From: Brachynemurus nebulosus
Lineage: Eukaryota; Arthropoda; Insecta; Neuroptera; Myrmeleontidae
DNA: 64,000 nt
Direction: 5' to 3'
NCBI GenBank assembly: GCA_035578155.1
Contig: JAPWDM010000003.1
Coordinates: 23,338,916-23,402,915 of the forward strand
A program made the translations under genes and the position numbers. The notes under the pieces were generated by a model. It saw only the letters and a program-made list of their open reading frames with translations, had not been told where the DNA came from and did not search any database. Positions 12,730 to 27,257 of this stretch are shown piece by piece. Numbering within the stretch: the first letter of the stretch is position 1; each line of letters opens with the position of its first letter.

Positions 12730-13470
12730 TCAAGAGCAAAAAAATGATCCTTTAAATTTTTCAAAAATTCAATCGAATGAAACAAAAAAACGGCTGGATG
12801 GAGTAGACTGAAACTCGGTGGAGTTTTTGTGGGTACACTAAACTGTAAAAGACACACATTAATAGTTTGCTCGATATTTTTAATTTAGCGCTTGATTTTC
12901 CAAAAAGCCACCAAAAGCTCGTTTTTTCTTGATTTTTCAAATTCATGTAGAGTATGCAAAAAAAATTTTTTCCGAAAAAACAATGGCTAATCCTTGTAGA
13001 GAATTTATTCGTGTTTCTAAAACCCATCTTCAATTTTTTGTGTGAAAATTGGTTGCTGAGATATCGTTGGTCAAAGACGAAATGATCCTTTTCCATTCAA
13101 AGCCCGATATCTCAGCAAGAAGTGGTCGTATAAAGGTCTAAAAAAAGCAAATTAAAGCTGAATGAGCAGGTTATCCGGTTCATATAGTGGTTAAGTCGGA
13201 AAAATTTTTTCCAAGTCCGTGGACCAAAAAAAGAAACCGAAAAAATTTCGAAATTTTTTTTCAGTGTATTTATTAGGATTACGCGATACACGTTGCTTTG
13301 AAAATTTTTTTCTCGGAAGATCTCGAAACTAGAAATTTCCAGCTTTAAATTGCTTTGCTTACGACTCCGATACGACCCTTTTCCACGAAGATACAGCCAT
13401 TCGAAAAATCGCTAAAAATTTGGAATTTTTTTTTTTGATCCTTTAATTTTTTCCGCTGGTATATAATAAC
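12730..13470. repeat. Unclassified repeat-like block
   Basis: A stretch of higher complexity than its flanks, bounded by similar GATCCTTTAA-(A/T)TTTTT words at 12747 and 13437, with internal phrases such as CGATATCTCAGCAA. It resembles decayed mobile-element DNA. The 111-codon minus-strand frame here (12761-13096) has no recognisable domain. Confidence 0.3.
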
Positions 13471-13859
13471 TAATTATGGAAAATTTGAATATTTATATAT
13501 GGACTGGAGAAAATAGTTTGAGTCACGTACAAATTTACTCTATCAATTTTCCCTTTTAATGTCTTTATAATCACAGTTTACCCTACACAATATACGTGCT
13601 ATTAACATTTTACACAGTTAACACATACAATATAAAATATAAAATTGTTAGGAAATAGCGAGTACATAAGAGACAAGATAAGATATCTGGCGCTTCATTT
13701 CATCTCAAAACGACTAAAATAAAACATATCAAAAAATTGTTTATACATAATTACAAAAAAAAATTTCTAATAATGATAATAAAAATGACGGCAGTAATTT
13801 TATAGCGGGTCTGATATCATCATATATCATTTTCCTCAAAAACTATTAAATTATTTGAG

Positions 13860-14276
<417 letters not shown>

Positions 14277-14369
14277 AACAAACTAACGAAAAGACACGAC
14301 TGCCCTGAGAAGAATTGAACTGAAAATGAAAAATAACTTACCACAGTCAGAAAACAGTTTTGTTAAGGG

Positions 14370-14760
14370 GACATGTTTTTTTAATTCCCCTTTTAGTTCA
14401 GTTTTTAACACGACAATCATGTTTTTTTAGTAATAACGCTTGTCGCCTAACCTATATTATAATGATTCTAACAGGACAACATAATGATTCTAACAAAATC
14501 ACACATATGCACAGGCTCAAGCGTTTTTTCATACCTTCTAGTAACAAAACCTGTCTGCCCACCCCATTGATTTTTTTTCATAATATCACCTATGTTTGTT
14601 AGCTAAAGTAACGTAACGATTTTAACAGTATCACCCACATCTAATTCGTTTCAGACGTTTTTTCATACCCTTTAGTGGTAATGCTTGTCTGCCCACCCCA
14701 TTGATTTTTTTTAAGCGACACCTAACCTACGTTACTCGGAGTAACGTAAGGAATCTAATG
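14370..14760. repeat. Diverged tandem repeats
   Basis: The phrase CTGCCCACCCCATTGATTTT occurs at about 14552 and 14689, each after CGTTTTTTCATACC. An earlier, weaker unit begins near 14380. The period is about 137 bases. Confidence 0.6.
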
Positions 14761-16086
14761 TGATCACATGCCATTAAATCAGTGGAAAAAATGAATTCAC
14801 ACACATACATACATACATAACCCTAAAAACATTGCACTCCTCTTTTTTGGAACAGTCGTGGAAAAAAGGAAAATACAGTAAAACGTTACATAATTAATAT
14901 TGGAAAACAGATCAGTGTCTCTTGATTTTCGAGTATACTACAACATCATTACGCTATTAATATATTCTTCAGCGCAGAATCTTTCTGAATTTTACAAAAT
15001 ATAATTTTTTGAAAAAATGTCACATAACTCCCTCTTCTAAGTATCCCTTAATTTATATTTCCAGCACGTTATAATCACTATTATTACTAGAGTAGAACTC
15101 TGACTTGTACACTAACAAATTCCAGAATAAATAGAGAGTCTTTTTGGCGCCATTCTATCTAAAATGTGAGATTATATGTTCCTGAGAAAATTAAAATATG
15201 CAATTACAAGATGAATTTAAATATTTATTCTATATTTTTTTATCTATCTCTTAAACTTATGTAGTATAATTTATGATAAAAAAAAATCTGAATATAATTA
15301 TGATAGAATAGTTAGGAAATAAGAATAATATTAAAATAATAATATTCACTTATGAAAAAATAAAATATTTACTATTATTTTTAGATAATTTATTAATTTT
15401 GAAAAAAAAGTAAATTTATGAATATTCGAATTCTGTCAAGGTTATTAAATTTTAACGTGACTTAAATTTAATTAAACTTGACTTTTTCTTAGCAGGTGCT
15501 AATTGTCAAGATTGCATAAATGTTCGTTTTAAAATATGCAGAAACAACATTTTGTAAAATATATTATATATTGTTTAAAATAAGTTAAAATCATTTTTTT
15601 TAATCTTTGACCTTATATTCAATAAAAAGTTTGAAATACCATTTTAATTGTACAACTTTGTGGAATAATTCTCTGTGGAATAAGATGTTCTCATACTTAT
15701 TCCAGTACTCCTACCATTATATCTTTTGATTACAAAAATTTTTACTATACTTACTGGCATCTTTAAAAAAAAAAAAAACGTGGATTATTTTTTTTCAGGG
15801 ATCAGATTACTATTAAATTTTCAAAAAAGCAATCGTCATTTATGTAATAAGTTGCAAAATACCGAACTGAACAATTACGACCAGTTAAAAAATACCTACA
15901 CATTTTGCACGTGCTGCATACAATATTTTTTATAATTTTGAATTAAAATGAAAAAAATTAATAAAAAATAGTATAAGGAGTAATATTATTATTTTTTGTA
16001 CAGTTTCAAATGTGTTTGTTCTTTTTTTACTCTGGTAAATCTGGTAAAAGTGGTTTCAACTGAATTATTTTGTAGAATCCAACATA
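14761..16086. other. Intergenic, no gene seen
   Basis: Very AT-rich. A short ACAT microsatellite lies near 14800. Nothing else is supported. Confidence 0.45.
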
Positions 16087-16498
16087 AACTTTTTTATGCG
16101 GTCTTTTTTGTGCGATTTTGTGTTTTATGCCCTTTTTGTGATTTTTAAAATTTTTTTTTTAAATATCTGTCATAGTGCATATTGAGAATGGAAAGTAAGA
16201 AAAAGTAAGAAATTTGAACAGTAACTTGCGGTAAAATTAGTTATTGACTATTTTTAAACATTTTATCAGTAGGTACATTATAATTATGAAAATACAAATT
16301 ATTGCATCATTCAGTTTTTTTATACGTATATATATATTGCAATTTTTCTAATATTATAAAATTGAAATACTATACTTAAAAATGTTCCTGTGTGTATACT
16401 ATTCTTTTATGTTGTTTAGAAACGCAATTTCTAGGCAAATTGCGAAGTTTTGTGTAATTTTTTTGTGATCCCTATCTACCGCATAAAAAAGATATGCT
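16087..16498. mobile_element. Degenerate CAGCTGAACC-family copy
   Basis: Contains TTATGCGGTCTTTTTTGTGC at the left and ACCGCATAAAAAAG at the right, the subterminal words of the 32557 and 33399 elements, but both outer ends have decayed. Confidence 0.5.
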
Positions 16499-18777
16499 GT
16501 ATTGGTAATTTGCATGTGAAATCCTTTTTATCAAAATGAGAAAAATCTTTCAAAATAATGTAAGACACTTTAAATTAAAATGATTCACAGCACTTCCACC
16601 ATAATGCATTTTTATATTTATTTTTATTTTTATTTTTATTTTTATTTTTTTTTTTTTAAAGATTTTAAGTTTTTTCAACTTTATAAAAATTTAGTCGTAT
16701 CATTTTAAACATAATTATGAGAGAGTGTGCCAAAATTTTTATAGTACACTGTACGTGTATTAACATAGGATCATTAATACATGTGATAGACCAAAATATT
16801 ACTGGAATCATTAGTGAATTTTAATACATTTATAATCTTTCAAACAAATATAATATACATATTTCGTTTGACCTTTATAAAAAAAATTAGCAAGTTTATC
16901 AACAAAGCAAAAATGAAAAAGAAAACATTATGCAAATTATAATTATAATCAATAATCATTATTCATTACCAAAATATAATTATTTATTTACATTTGAAAT
17001 TATCTTTTTTTTCTTTATTTTTATAATTTATAAATAAATAATATACTATAAACTATATACATAACTACATAAGATTATACAATAACGTGTACTGAATCCA
17101 TATTCTAGTAATCAGAATCATAGTTACAAGATGGGTAATTTCATGTTACATAGAATTAATTAAAAATAAATATGTAAATATATGTTTTCTTATTCTTCTT
17201 AATTTTTCCTGAAAACACAAGAAAAGCTTCATTCATTCTGTAGGTAATAGGAAACATTTAAAATATTGTATACAAAACAATAACAAGAGTTAGTCACGAA
17301 GGAACTCCGAGTATAATTCTGCGAGAAATCTTGAAACCCCGATTGATTGTTAAGATGTTTCGGGATGGGAACTGAATTAATGAAATCTTCCATCTAACAT
17401 CGGAATCGCGATTAGTAAATAAAAATGTACAAAACTACAAAAATTAAGTAACTTAACGCTTTTGTTTACTATTTTTGCACATTTTTAGCTTTATACAGAA
17501 GAATAATTTTGGTATCATTAAAACACGTGTTAATCGCTTAATTTTTTATATTCAGTTTCAGTTTTATATTAATTAATAATAAAAAAAAATCAATAAAAAC
17601 AATATTCTCTTATTCAAACATACCTCTTTGTGCCACATCCCTAATCTTGATTGAATTCCGGAACCAAAACCGCAACTGATACCTAAAAATTCCGATTCTC
17701 GGAACTGAAATTTTAATATCCGGCTTAATACCCTACATTCAATCTAGTGCTGCTGAAAGATACCTGGTCCAGCCTTCAAGAGCTAAGTGGTTACTGCTGG
17801 AGACACTTTTTTTGAACTTCTACAAGAAACAAATATTTAAAATTAGGTTTTTCAATTTTTATCTAAAAAAGGCTCAAAATATATTTTAAAATGTCATTTC
17901 AACTGTTCGATTATAGGAGAAAATTTTCATTTCCATCCTATTCCAAACAAAAAATTTTCGTTAGGCTTGGCAGTTGTAATTCGACTCGGCAATAAACTAA
18001 GAACACTTATGAGACCAATCTTTTTTTTAACTGTAATTTTCTTTATTAGTTTATTGCATTGTTCTATTTTGGATCCAGAATTTTCAAACAATAATAACAT
18101 ACTCTTAAGCAAACAATTTAACTGCAGCATAAAAAAATTATATTTTTACTTTCTACTTTTTGGAATGTCTACACTAAAATACCTATACGTTTTCAGAATT
18201 TGATACTTCAGGTAAAAATATCAACTGCAGGCTTAAAACGTTGCAGGCAACTATGTTAAAATTCATTTTAACGTGGAGTCACCAATATAATTATTATAAT
18301 ACATACAATATATTGCGAATGCATGTGGATCTGTTATATGTATATGGGGTCATCATATCGTATACATAATTGACAAAGTTAAAAATACAATTTTTTTTTA
18401 AAATGCGTTACATAATTAATATAATTGTAATTAATTATTTAATTTATCACTTTTTTGTTGGTCGTTTGGTAGCTGCTGGTGAAAATGTCAAAACAATGAG
18501 ATCATCAATGAATTTTTGTTGTAAATTTAAAAACATAAAACAGATATTACATAGTAATGTTGCATTAATAAAATACCCAGAATCATAAAAACAATATAAC
18601 GTATGTGTATATTAAATTTTATTTTAATGATGGGAAATGTGAATTACTAGTTCTGTCAGTTACGTATAGTACTTACTCCACATTTGTGCCGCTGAAGTGA
18701 TCTTTGATAATTTTTAGCGAATATTTTCATATTTAACAATTTTGTATGAAAAAATAAATAGTAGTAACGTTTTATTA
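16499..18777. other. Intergenic, no gene seen
   Basis: AT-rich, with a (TTTTTA)n-like run near 16612-16658. Open frames at 17927-18588 have no recognisable domain and low-complexity composition. Confidence 0.45.
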
Positions 18778-19216
18778 AGGTACCATCACAGTGTGACCGG
18801 GCGAAAAGTAGTCAATTTTCGCGATTTTTTTTCGGATGGATAGGATGGGGGAATGGGGATGAATTTTTTTTTATGATTAATACCACTATTTAACAATACA
18901 AAAATATTTATTTTAATCATTTTTATTTATTTTTTATAATTATTATAATTTTTAAAAAAAAAAATCTTTAAAAAAGGGCGGATATTGGTGCCCACGATTG
19001 CGGCCGCAGTTTTCATTTAGAAAAAAATCAAATAGATTATCAATCTGTAGGTAAGCCGCTATGTACCTATGCGAGCTTTTTTTGAAATTTGAAAAAATAG
19101 CGGCGGTTTGAATAAAAAGTACATTTTTTGTAGTCTTCCGTGTGGAAAAATAGGAAGATTTCAAAAAAAAGCTCTATAGCTTGTATTTTTCGGTCGATCA
19201 CACTGTTATGGTACCT
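18778..19216. mobile_element. AGGTACCATCACAGTG element, 439 bp
   Basis: The terminal repeats AGGTACCATCACAGTGTGAC and its approximate complement at 19190-19216 are flanked by TA within TTAAG. It includes a conserved GC-rich phrase GATTGCGGCCGCAGTTTTC. It is a shorter relative of the foldback at 62761-63875. No transposase. Confidence 0.8.
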
Positions 19217-20587
19217 TAAGAAATCATAAACTACATACTTATCAATATAAAACAATTTCATATGGATATTTAAAACAATATTCCTTATTTTAACAAGATA
19301 CTTTTTATGAGATTATGTATACGTTTGCAAACCAAGTTTGTGTACTTATAATGGCGGAAACTGAATTTTTTTATTAGGCGTTAACGGATAACATAAACTG
19401 GTGGATAATCGAATGACGGTTAATCGAAGTTTTACTATATCTACCTAAACATAATTCAATTTAATTTACATATACATATATCGATGTTTAAAATAAATGT
19501 TTAATACTAAATGTTGTACTACCATTTTATTTAATAATTGATAAAAGGGATCATTGGTTATTTATTGCCCCAAATATTTAATTAACAATTCTGTACCCGA
19601 AAGAAGAGAAACATACATATACCACGACATCTTTTATAATATGGATAAAAACAAAATCCCACCCACTTTTAGAATTATAAATATGCATTCAGAATCGAAA
19701 TTAAAAGGGAAAAATAAAAAAATTGTGTTCGTAACGTATCGTAATTCTCGATATTTTAATTCTTACCATGAACAAGTGGTAGTCTGCCCCATCACTAAAT
19801 AATATTAACCTACTTATTATAATATGGATTATATGTACTGAGTGGGCTGGTGCATTTAAGTTCAATAACTTACTTACATGGAGAGGCTTTTTTGTTTTGA
19901 CTTCAAGAAACAAAGAACAACATATGATTAAATTTTTTTTCAATACATGTTATCTAAAGTATTTTGCAGTGTTTCAAATTAATATATGTATCAGAAAGAA
20001 AAGTATAAAAATCTGAATAGAATTATTGTATGTATCTCTTCCTCTAATGCACTAATTTTTAATATTGCAAAACAATTTAGACAACATGTATGTACATATT
20101 CAAAACATTAGTTTGCAGGCTTATTTAGCTATGGTAATAAAGTTATAATAAATTTACTTATAATTTTGATATTATCTGTTTAAGTTTAACCTCTGTTTTA
20201 TTAATATACTTGATAATTATAATAAATATATTAAATTTATCGATATTTTTTGTTTTCCTTGAAACAAAATCAAAAGGAAAAAAAATTAACCGTTAGAAAC
20301 AACTGGCGATAACCAAAATATAGCAATTATTTTTTTTTTTTTTTTTTTTTTGAAACTAAAAAAACAGTCGAAAATAAAATTAAACCTTACTGGCACCAAC
20401 GAAGTTTTTCCGTAAATGATCCACTATTAATTATTTCCGACAAAGGAAAAAAGCTAGTAAAGAGGCATATTATGAAAGTAAACATACGTTAAATATTACA
20501 GAATTACAAAAATATTATATTCTCACATACATATGGTCATTAGGCATTTTACTTTCAGAAGGGTAAGTAGATATTTATTTTTATCTA
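19217..20587. other. Intergenic, possible half of a Tigger-type MITE
   Basis: The words GGTTAATCGAAGTTTTACTAT near 19420 look like one end of a pogo/Tigger-type MITE without its partner. A T-tract lies at about 20330-20351. No gene seen. Confidence 0.3.
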
Positions 20588-21448
20588 AGGTAACGGGCCT
20601 AGTTTCTGACCTTTTAAGAGTGACGGCTGAGGTTAAACGACAGTAATAAATATAAGTTTAAACTTAAGAGACAATTAATAATTTTATCAACTAGTTTATG
20701 GCTTTCAAAATAAAGTCATACAAGTAAAATAATTATTTGAATTGAATTAATAATTTAAATTAATGTTTTAAAAACTGACAAAAAGGACCCAGTTTCTGAC
20801 CTTCTAAATTTCTCATGTGACAGTTTTTGACCCTGACAGTGGCCTAGTTTCTGATCCTTAAATTTAAAAATACAGTTTTTTAAAATTTAATTTATAAATA
20901 ATTTTTTATTGATAAAAACGAATGTTTAATGTTATATACGTTATGAAAAATAACAAAAACTAATCGAAGATAACTATAAATAACAAAATAACTAACAAAA
21001 ACTGGTTAGAATTTAATTGGGCCATACCACTTTAGAAGTGAGCCTAGTAATTGACCCTCATATTTCAATAATAAAAATCATTCTAAGGTATTTTATAAAT
21101 ATTTTAAAATAAATTTTAAACAAATATTAACCTGCTCATATATTTTTAATTAAGTTTTCATACTTACATGATGAATATTGCACAGATCAAAATGAGTACT
21201 TTGTAACATAAACTGTTAGGAAACTACCAAAAACATAGTTTTTACACACATTTTAAACTTAAAAATTTTTTTTTATTTAGTTAATATATTCTAAACTTTT
21301 TAAATTGCTGTCCATTAGACACAAAATAGATTACTTTAAATTAAGAATTTATTTTTTTTCTTATTTAAAATATAGTTTTTTTATTAATTTATAACAAAGT
21401 TGAAAAGTTCAGAAACTGGGCCAGGGTCAATTACCGGGTCTTTTACCT
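20588..21448. mobile_element. Non-autonomous TA-target element, copy A (861 bp)
   Basis: Starts AGGTAACGGGCCTAGTTTCT and ends GGGTCTTTTACCT, flanked by TA on both sides. The inverted ends are partial; the right end, read inward, starts AGGTAAAAGACCC. Words such as AGTTTCTGACC recur inside. No transposase is encoded. It is almost identical to copy B (35025-39152) once two insertions are removed from B, so this is the uninterrupted form. Confidence 0.88.
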
Positions 21449-22131
21449 TATATAATATGTACTAGCACAATTTACATTTTCCAAGAGTTCCCACCAGCTG
21501 AAATTTCGTATACTTAATGACACTTTAGTAAGTCCAAATTATATGCCAACATCCGACGTTTATTCAAAAACGCCAAAAAAACAGCGACTTTGCAACTTTT
21601 TTGCAAATATCTTGAAAAATATCGATTTTATAATAAAAAGGGTTATTAGAAAATTTGTTGTGATTAAATTTTGTTACAAAAATGATTCTGTTACTTTTCC
21701 CCGTAAAAGGAACCGTTTCGACCAAAATTAAGGATTTTGAATTCAGTTCTATTCAACAAGGTGATAACTGCGTTCCAGTAACACGTAAATATCTCAAAAA
21801 CGATACGTTTTACAAAAAAAAAAAATCTCTTCTATAGTAAAAATTACAGACAATAAATTTTATAATTATCCTTTCTATTTAAAAACTCAATATTTTTTTT
21901 AAATATTTGCCAAAAATTATTTTGATCGTTTTGATAGTAGATGTTTTAGACATACATAACAGCCATTCTTTTGAAACGTACCCCTTGCAGTCAAAATGGT
22001 GCATTCTAGTTCGCTTCCGCGGCCAGATATTAATATTATCCTGAAAAAGGATCGTAGGTTAGTTCGCTCCCGACGTGTTACCTACTGACAGGTAAAATTA
22101 ATTACCTAAAAATATTCAAACTCATACATAT
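21449..22131. other. Intergenic, no gene seen
   Basis: No supported feature. Confidence 0.4.
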
Positions 22132-22553
22132 ACAGCCATTATTTTGTTACGGACGTGACATTTTCATGCCATTAACACGCCTTCTTATAAGAAAAAAAAA
22201 TAGAAGTTATTTTTTTCTTATAAATTTTCAATACTAAGCAGATAGACAAATGTGTAAACAATATTTGTACTGAATATAAAATACATAACATTGTTAGTTT
22301 TAATCTAAGCTCTGTTACGGACGTGACAAGAAAATGCCTATTTTGTAACGCCCGTAACACAAACTTTATTAGCTCTAGCATTAAAACTAATAATGTTATG
22401 TATTTTATATTCAGTATAAATATTGTGTACACATTTGTCTATCTGCTTAGTATTAAAAATTTATAAAAAAAAAATAACTTCTATTTTTTTTTCTTATAAG
22501 AAGGCGTGAAAAGTGCGAGAAAATGTCACGTCCGTAACGAAAAAAATGGCTGA
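22132..22553. mobile_element. Foldback MITE, 422 bp with long arms
   Basis: Arms of about 190 bp: GTTACGGACGTGACATTTT near the left end mirrors AAAATGTCACGTCCGTAAC at the right, and both arms include the same long AT-rich segment. The centre holds a further GTTACGGACGTGAC and GTAACGCCCGTAAC pair. No coding potential. Confidence 0.85.
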
Positions 22554-24848
22554 TAAAGTGTTTTTATATAAAATTTCAACCGGTAAAAAACTCTTTGAAA
22601 GAAATGCACGTCCGGTTCTTGGTCTACATATATGCACATGCATCATTTATTACTTTTAGTTTTTCTTTTTTATCAGACTGTAATTTTCTTACCGTAAATA
22701 ACAAAATTCAAGGAAAACCAAAGTGTAAATACACTAATTAAACGTATAACTAATAAAAAAAAATTATATTCTCTGGAGCTCAAAGAATAAAATTAAATAT
22801 TAATCATTAATCCTATATTTTTAATAAAATTAAAATTACAATTATCTTGATAACTGTCACATTAATATGACTTAATCACTCAACCGACGCATATAGCCCA
22901 AGTTGCTGCGCGTCAAACAAAAACAAAAAAAACAAAAAATATGACTTAATCAGTCGTACGGTACCACGTAAATCTCAATAATGTCTACTTACAATAATAG
23001 TGGTAATTTAAAACTGAAGTCGATTCAAAAGCAAATTACGATCGAATACTTAACTTTTAAGGAATTGATAAAACAGAAAGGTTAAAACTCTAGACTTTCA
23101 AGCACCGTCATCAGACGGTGTTAAACTATTGTTCAAAACAAGTTCCAATGTAAAAAAAAAAAAAATTAAGTTAAAATTAAATAAACTTTCAATTAATTTA
23201 ATAGATTTGAGCGTTATAGTATTCTATATTTTCAAATACCTAATAAATAAAACATTGCAAAAAGACTATTTCAGTTTTTCAATTCTGAGACATGTTTCAA
23301 TCAATATGATCATTATTAAATAAATAAGATACTTGAGACTTGTTAAAGGTTAAAAATTGTTTGAAAATATTTTTATAATGGTATCAATTTTTATAATATC
23401 TTATGTATTAACAGTACTTACGTAAACTTTTATTAAATTATGACTAGAAGTTTAATGTAATTTTCTAAATGGTTATAAGAAAATAAATATATGTATAATA
23501 AGATAAAACTGATATAAAAAAACTTATAATTTATGAAAAGACAATGAATTTTGAAGAAATCTGCTGACAATGCTTTGAATTGGTATAAAAAATTAAGTAT
23601 ATGACATGTGAAAACAAAATAACTGTGATCATATTTTTGTGAATATTATAATTATAATTTATACCACTGTGAAATGCTGTGATAAAATATTTAAAACTTG
23701 AAACTAAAAAAAAATTTGTTAATTTATCACATGACGTCATTTTTTCACATGTGTTATGTGATATTTAAATTCAAGATTTAACTTATTGTTAGTGATCAAT
23801 TTTTAACTTTGTAGATATAACAATATTATCGAAACGTTAATGTAAAACACCAACAAAATAACCTAATATGGTAGTTTTATCAAAACCCATATAGAATAAC
23901 GGCATTTTTTCCACTCTATGTACGTTTAGAATTCGGTAAATCTTAAAATTATGTAAAAAAAAAAAAATAAACACCTGTAGCCAGAGTCTCCACCTTTGCA
24001 CCCCTGTTGTCAGTGATCCACGGCTTCTTCTTTCAAATTATGTCAAATACCTACACCTTTTGTTGTTAAATTTTATAAATTAAAAGCCGGAAGAAATGCA
24101 TGACGAATTTTTTAAAGATTTTATTGTTCAAATCTAAAACCGATTACCCACTGTGAGATAATCAATAGGATTCCACAATTATTTCTTTTACAAAATAAAA
24201 ATAAAGATCTATAGATTGATTTATATATGTATATTTGTAGATTTTTCTATTTTGTAGATTATTATACAAAAATACAAAATGTCTCAAAATAAGTGAGCCA
24301 AATTTTACCAACTATAAGTTGAGAAATAAATAAAAATTGCACAGTAAGTGTAGCGAAATATTTGAAAAAGGACTCAAATTGCAAAACCTGAAAGTTGAGT
24401 TTCTTTATTATTTAAAATTTTTGTTTTGGTGGAGAAAGATAAACAATTATGTATATTCTACAACATACACAGATGATTGTCTTTCCCTATAATAACAAAA
24501 TTTTTACGAAAACAAATTCAACTTCGAGGTCTTGTAGTTTAACCATCGATATACAAATTGAGAGTATTGGTTTGCTTGCTAATACACTCTAAACAGATAA
24601 AATTGAAATGATATTCTTTCTCTTTTTAAAAATTACAGATGCATAAGAGGATAACTTTGACTTGCGAATTAAACGCGTTTACATACAAAAAACAAATAAG
24701 ATTCAAATAAAAACGAAAACTTCTTTTTTCAGTTTACTATTTCATATTAAAAATTGCTGTAAAATACTACATTAATCACTCAGTATTCTAATGAAATGTT
24801 TGTAGTATGGTTTAAAGACAAAAATATATACATGTTACTTTCATTCTT
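22554..24848. other. Intergenic, no gene seen
   Basis: AT-rich. Holds a short hairpin, CACCGTC-ATCA-GACGGTG, at about 23103-23120 and an A/C-rich AAACAAAAA stretch near 22917. Confidence 0.45.
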
Positions 24849-25699
24849 AAGGAGGACCACTAGTGTGACCGCCTGAAAAAAAGATAATTTTTGGGAATTT
24901 TTTAAAGAAAACCACCGCATGGAATGTTTTAATATTTTAAGGATATATTCCTTGATATATAATAAATTCATTATAAAATTTTTGGACCAAAAAATTTTAA
25001 ATTCAGTGAGTTATTCGCGATCTCCAAAGGCTCCAAAAAAAAAACTCCCCCACTGCTGCAGTGATAGCGACCTTCACAGTGCCTGAAATCAAAAAAACCA
25101 AAAAGCCTATTAAACTAGAAGGTATTGCCCGTGCCATGTTTTTAAAAAAAAAAAAAAAAGTTTAAATTTTGCGCGAAAATTTAATGAATTTTGGCCTGCA
25201 AAAATTACATTTTTTATTCGATCTGAAAACTGGAGGTTCATGGTACGAAGAAACATATATGTATAAAAGAAGCTGCAATAAGAATCAAATCGATCGGATG
25301 ATTTGTCTCCGAGTTATCACTGCAGCAAATTTGGAAAATGTAGTTTTTCTTTACTTTACCTTTTAGTTTTAATCACTAAGAATTTTTACTAAAATTTTTT
25401 ACGATGTACTCACTATAACGATCATAGTAAAACTAGATGAGTCGTTTAAATGTGCCAGAGTCCAGCTTCTCCACAACATGTGACTGGCAGCCACGTCCAG
25501 AAACTCCCGAACTATCAACCTTCATACATTTCTCAATACCTCAAAGTTAACAATGAAAATCAGAATCCGCTCTTCGGATGGCTGTAACTCAAAAACTATT
25601 TGAGATATGCACTTGAAATTTTAATATGTTATTTTTAAAGGTATAGACTATCGAAATTCCATTTTTTTCAAAATGTCACACTAGTGGTCCCCCTTAAAA
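24849..25699. mobile_element. Inverted-repeat element, about 850 bp
   Basis: Left AAGGAGGACCACTAGTGTGA mirrors the right end TCACACTAGTGGTCCCCCTT. The interior has no recognisable transposase; the 65-codon plus-strand frame at 25169 is not similar to any family I know. The size and ends fit a non-autonomous TIR transposon. Confidence 0.8.
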
Positions 25700-26758
25700 A
25701 GACTAAGAAATATACTTCTTTCTTCCTCGCACCTGTATTTGATTGATGACGCTTGTTCTGAAACATCCTATAAAATAATAGTATTTCCAAAATAGATTGA
25801 AGCCTGAATTATGTTTCAATAAGTTGGACGTGGATAAGCAATGAAATTTTAAAATCTTTCGTAGGTCGACTTAAAAAGTCGGTTTTCGTACATTTAAAAG
25901 AAAAATTAAAATTAAATATAGACAAAAGCTGTTATTTAAAGTTTGTTTTAAATAATTAATAAAAATTTTATAGTCATCTACTTATAGAAAAGTTTTAAGG
26001 CAATATTTGACTGTTCACTAAATATTTTTTAATTTTTCCGATGTAAAACTGACTTGTAGAATTTTATTATTGCCCTTACTGTCAATTCGTACTTGTTAAA
26101 TTGAACATAAAAACTTCAAGATCTACTGGAGTACGCTACTTGTAATTTATTTTTTACAATTGTATGCAAATTTGAAACTACTAAAATATAATTTTTTTGC
26201 ACAGTAAATTGAACTAGACCTCGCATTATTAGCATTCCTTATTAAAATCACATTCAAGTAATTGTTTTATATATAATTTTAGTCAATAAACTCTTCATAA
26301 TCTTAAAAAATTTCCTTTTTTTACATTAATTCGTACGAATTATATCCTTCAAAAATAATTTCCTGTGCAATGAATGAAACCTACGTTCAAAAACACTCAC
26401 TCAAATCACCTACATATTTCTCTAAAAGCAACCTTTTTAGAAGATAATTAGCGAAAAATTTCAATACTGATTATTTTAATTTAAGTCTGAATTATATTTT
26501 TACATTCATATCATAAATCTAGAGATACACAGTAGAACTGTAACAATAAATGTTATTTTTAGCATAAAACATTTGTTTTGAATATAATCTTTTTTATAAT
26601 TGATTAATTTGCTTAGAAAACATAATTCTAGTTTTTAAAAAGCCAGAACAAAAATTTAAATTTACAAAAAATACCACTTTTAAAATAGTAAGAGTAACAG
26701 GTGCAAAAAGACATAATGCAATTTTAAAATACCCCTGTCGCAGCATCCTGCATAACAT
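25700..26758. other. Intergenic, no gene seen
   Basis: No supported feature. Confidence 0.4.
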
Positions 26759-27070
26759 AGCGAATTTCCGTTTATAAAAATTAGTTTTTCTCGGAAACTA
26801 GTTGACATAGAATAATAGTTTAAAGAGCTTTTTTATGTAACTTTTTCTCCTCTTTTAAATGGTGTAAAAAAATTTGGCAAAAATTTTTGAATAAGTGGAA
26901 ATTTTGGCAAAAAACTAATTTTTTGCAAGAACAAAAACCATGTTCCTGGCATCCGACGTGTCTGGCTGAAGAACTCATCCAAGATTTTTGGACTTCCAAC
27001 GTTGTCACCAAATTTCGTAACCCTAGGACGTTTCGTTCGAGAGTTATCGTGCTGATACATAAATACATAA

Positions 27071-27136
<66 letters not shown>

Positions 27137-27257
27137 TTTAGTGAATATTATTTTCGGTTTCTAGGGACCTCAAAACAAATTTCTGCCATAGTCCCGGGCT
27201 CAAGTCCCGTCATGAGACCTACTGTAATAGCTGAATTTCCATTCTGGAAATTCGCTA
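26759..27257. mobile_element. TA-microsatellite-bearing element, copy 2
   Basis: Second copy of the family at 13860. The left AGCGAATTTCC and right GGAAATTCGCT form an 11-bp inverted pair with TA at each edge. A (TA)n run lies at about 27074-27133, preceded by CATA-type repeats instead of (CA)n. The right segment (TATTTTCGGTTTCTAGGGAC onward) is nearly identical to copy 1. Confidence 0.7.

Noticed and set aside
12761..13096. 111-codon minus-strand open frame
   Set aside because: Low-complexity Phe/Lys-rich product inside repeat-like DNA.
19360..19440. Possible Tigger-type MITE end
   Set aside because: Only one diverged end found, with no partner nearby, so not called as an element.
23103..23120. 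Short hairpin CACCGTC-ATCA-GACGGTG
   Set aside because: Only a 7-bp stem, no neighbouring gene; chance is likely.
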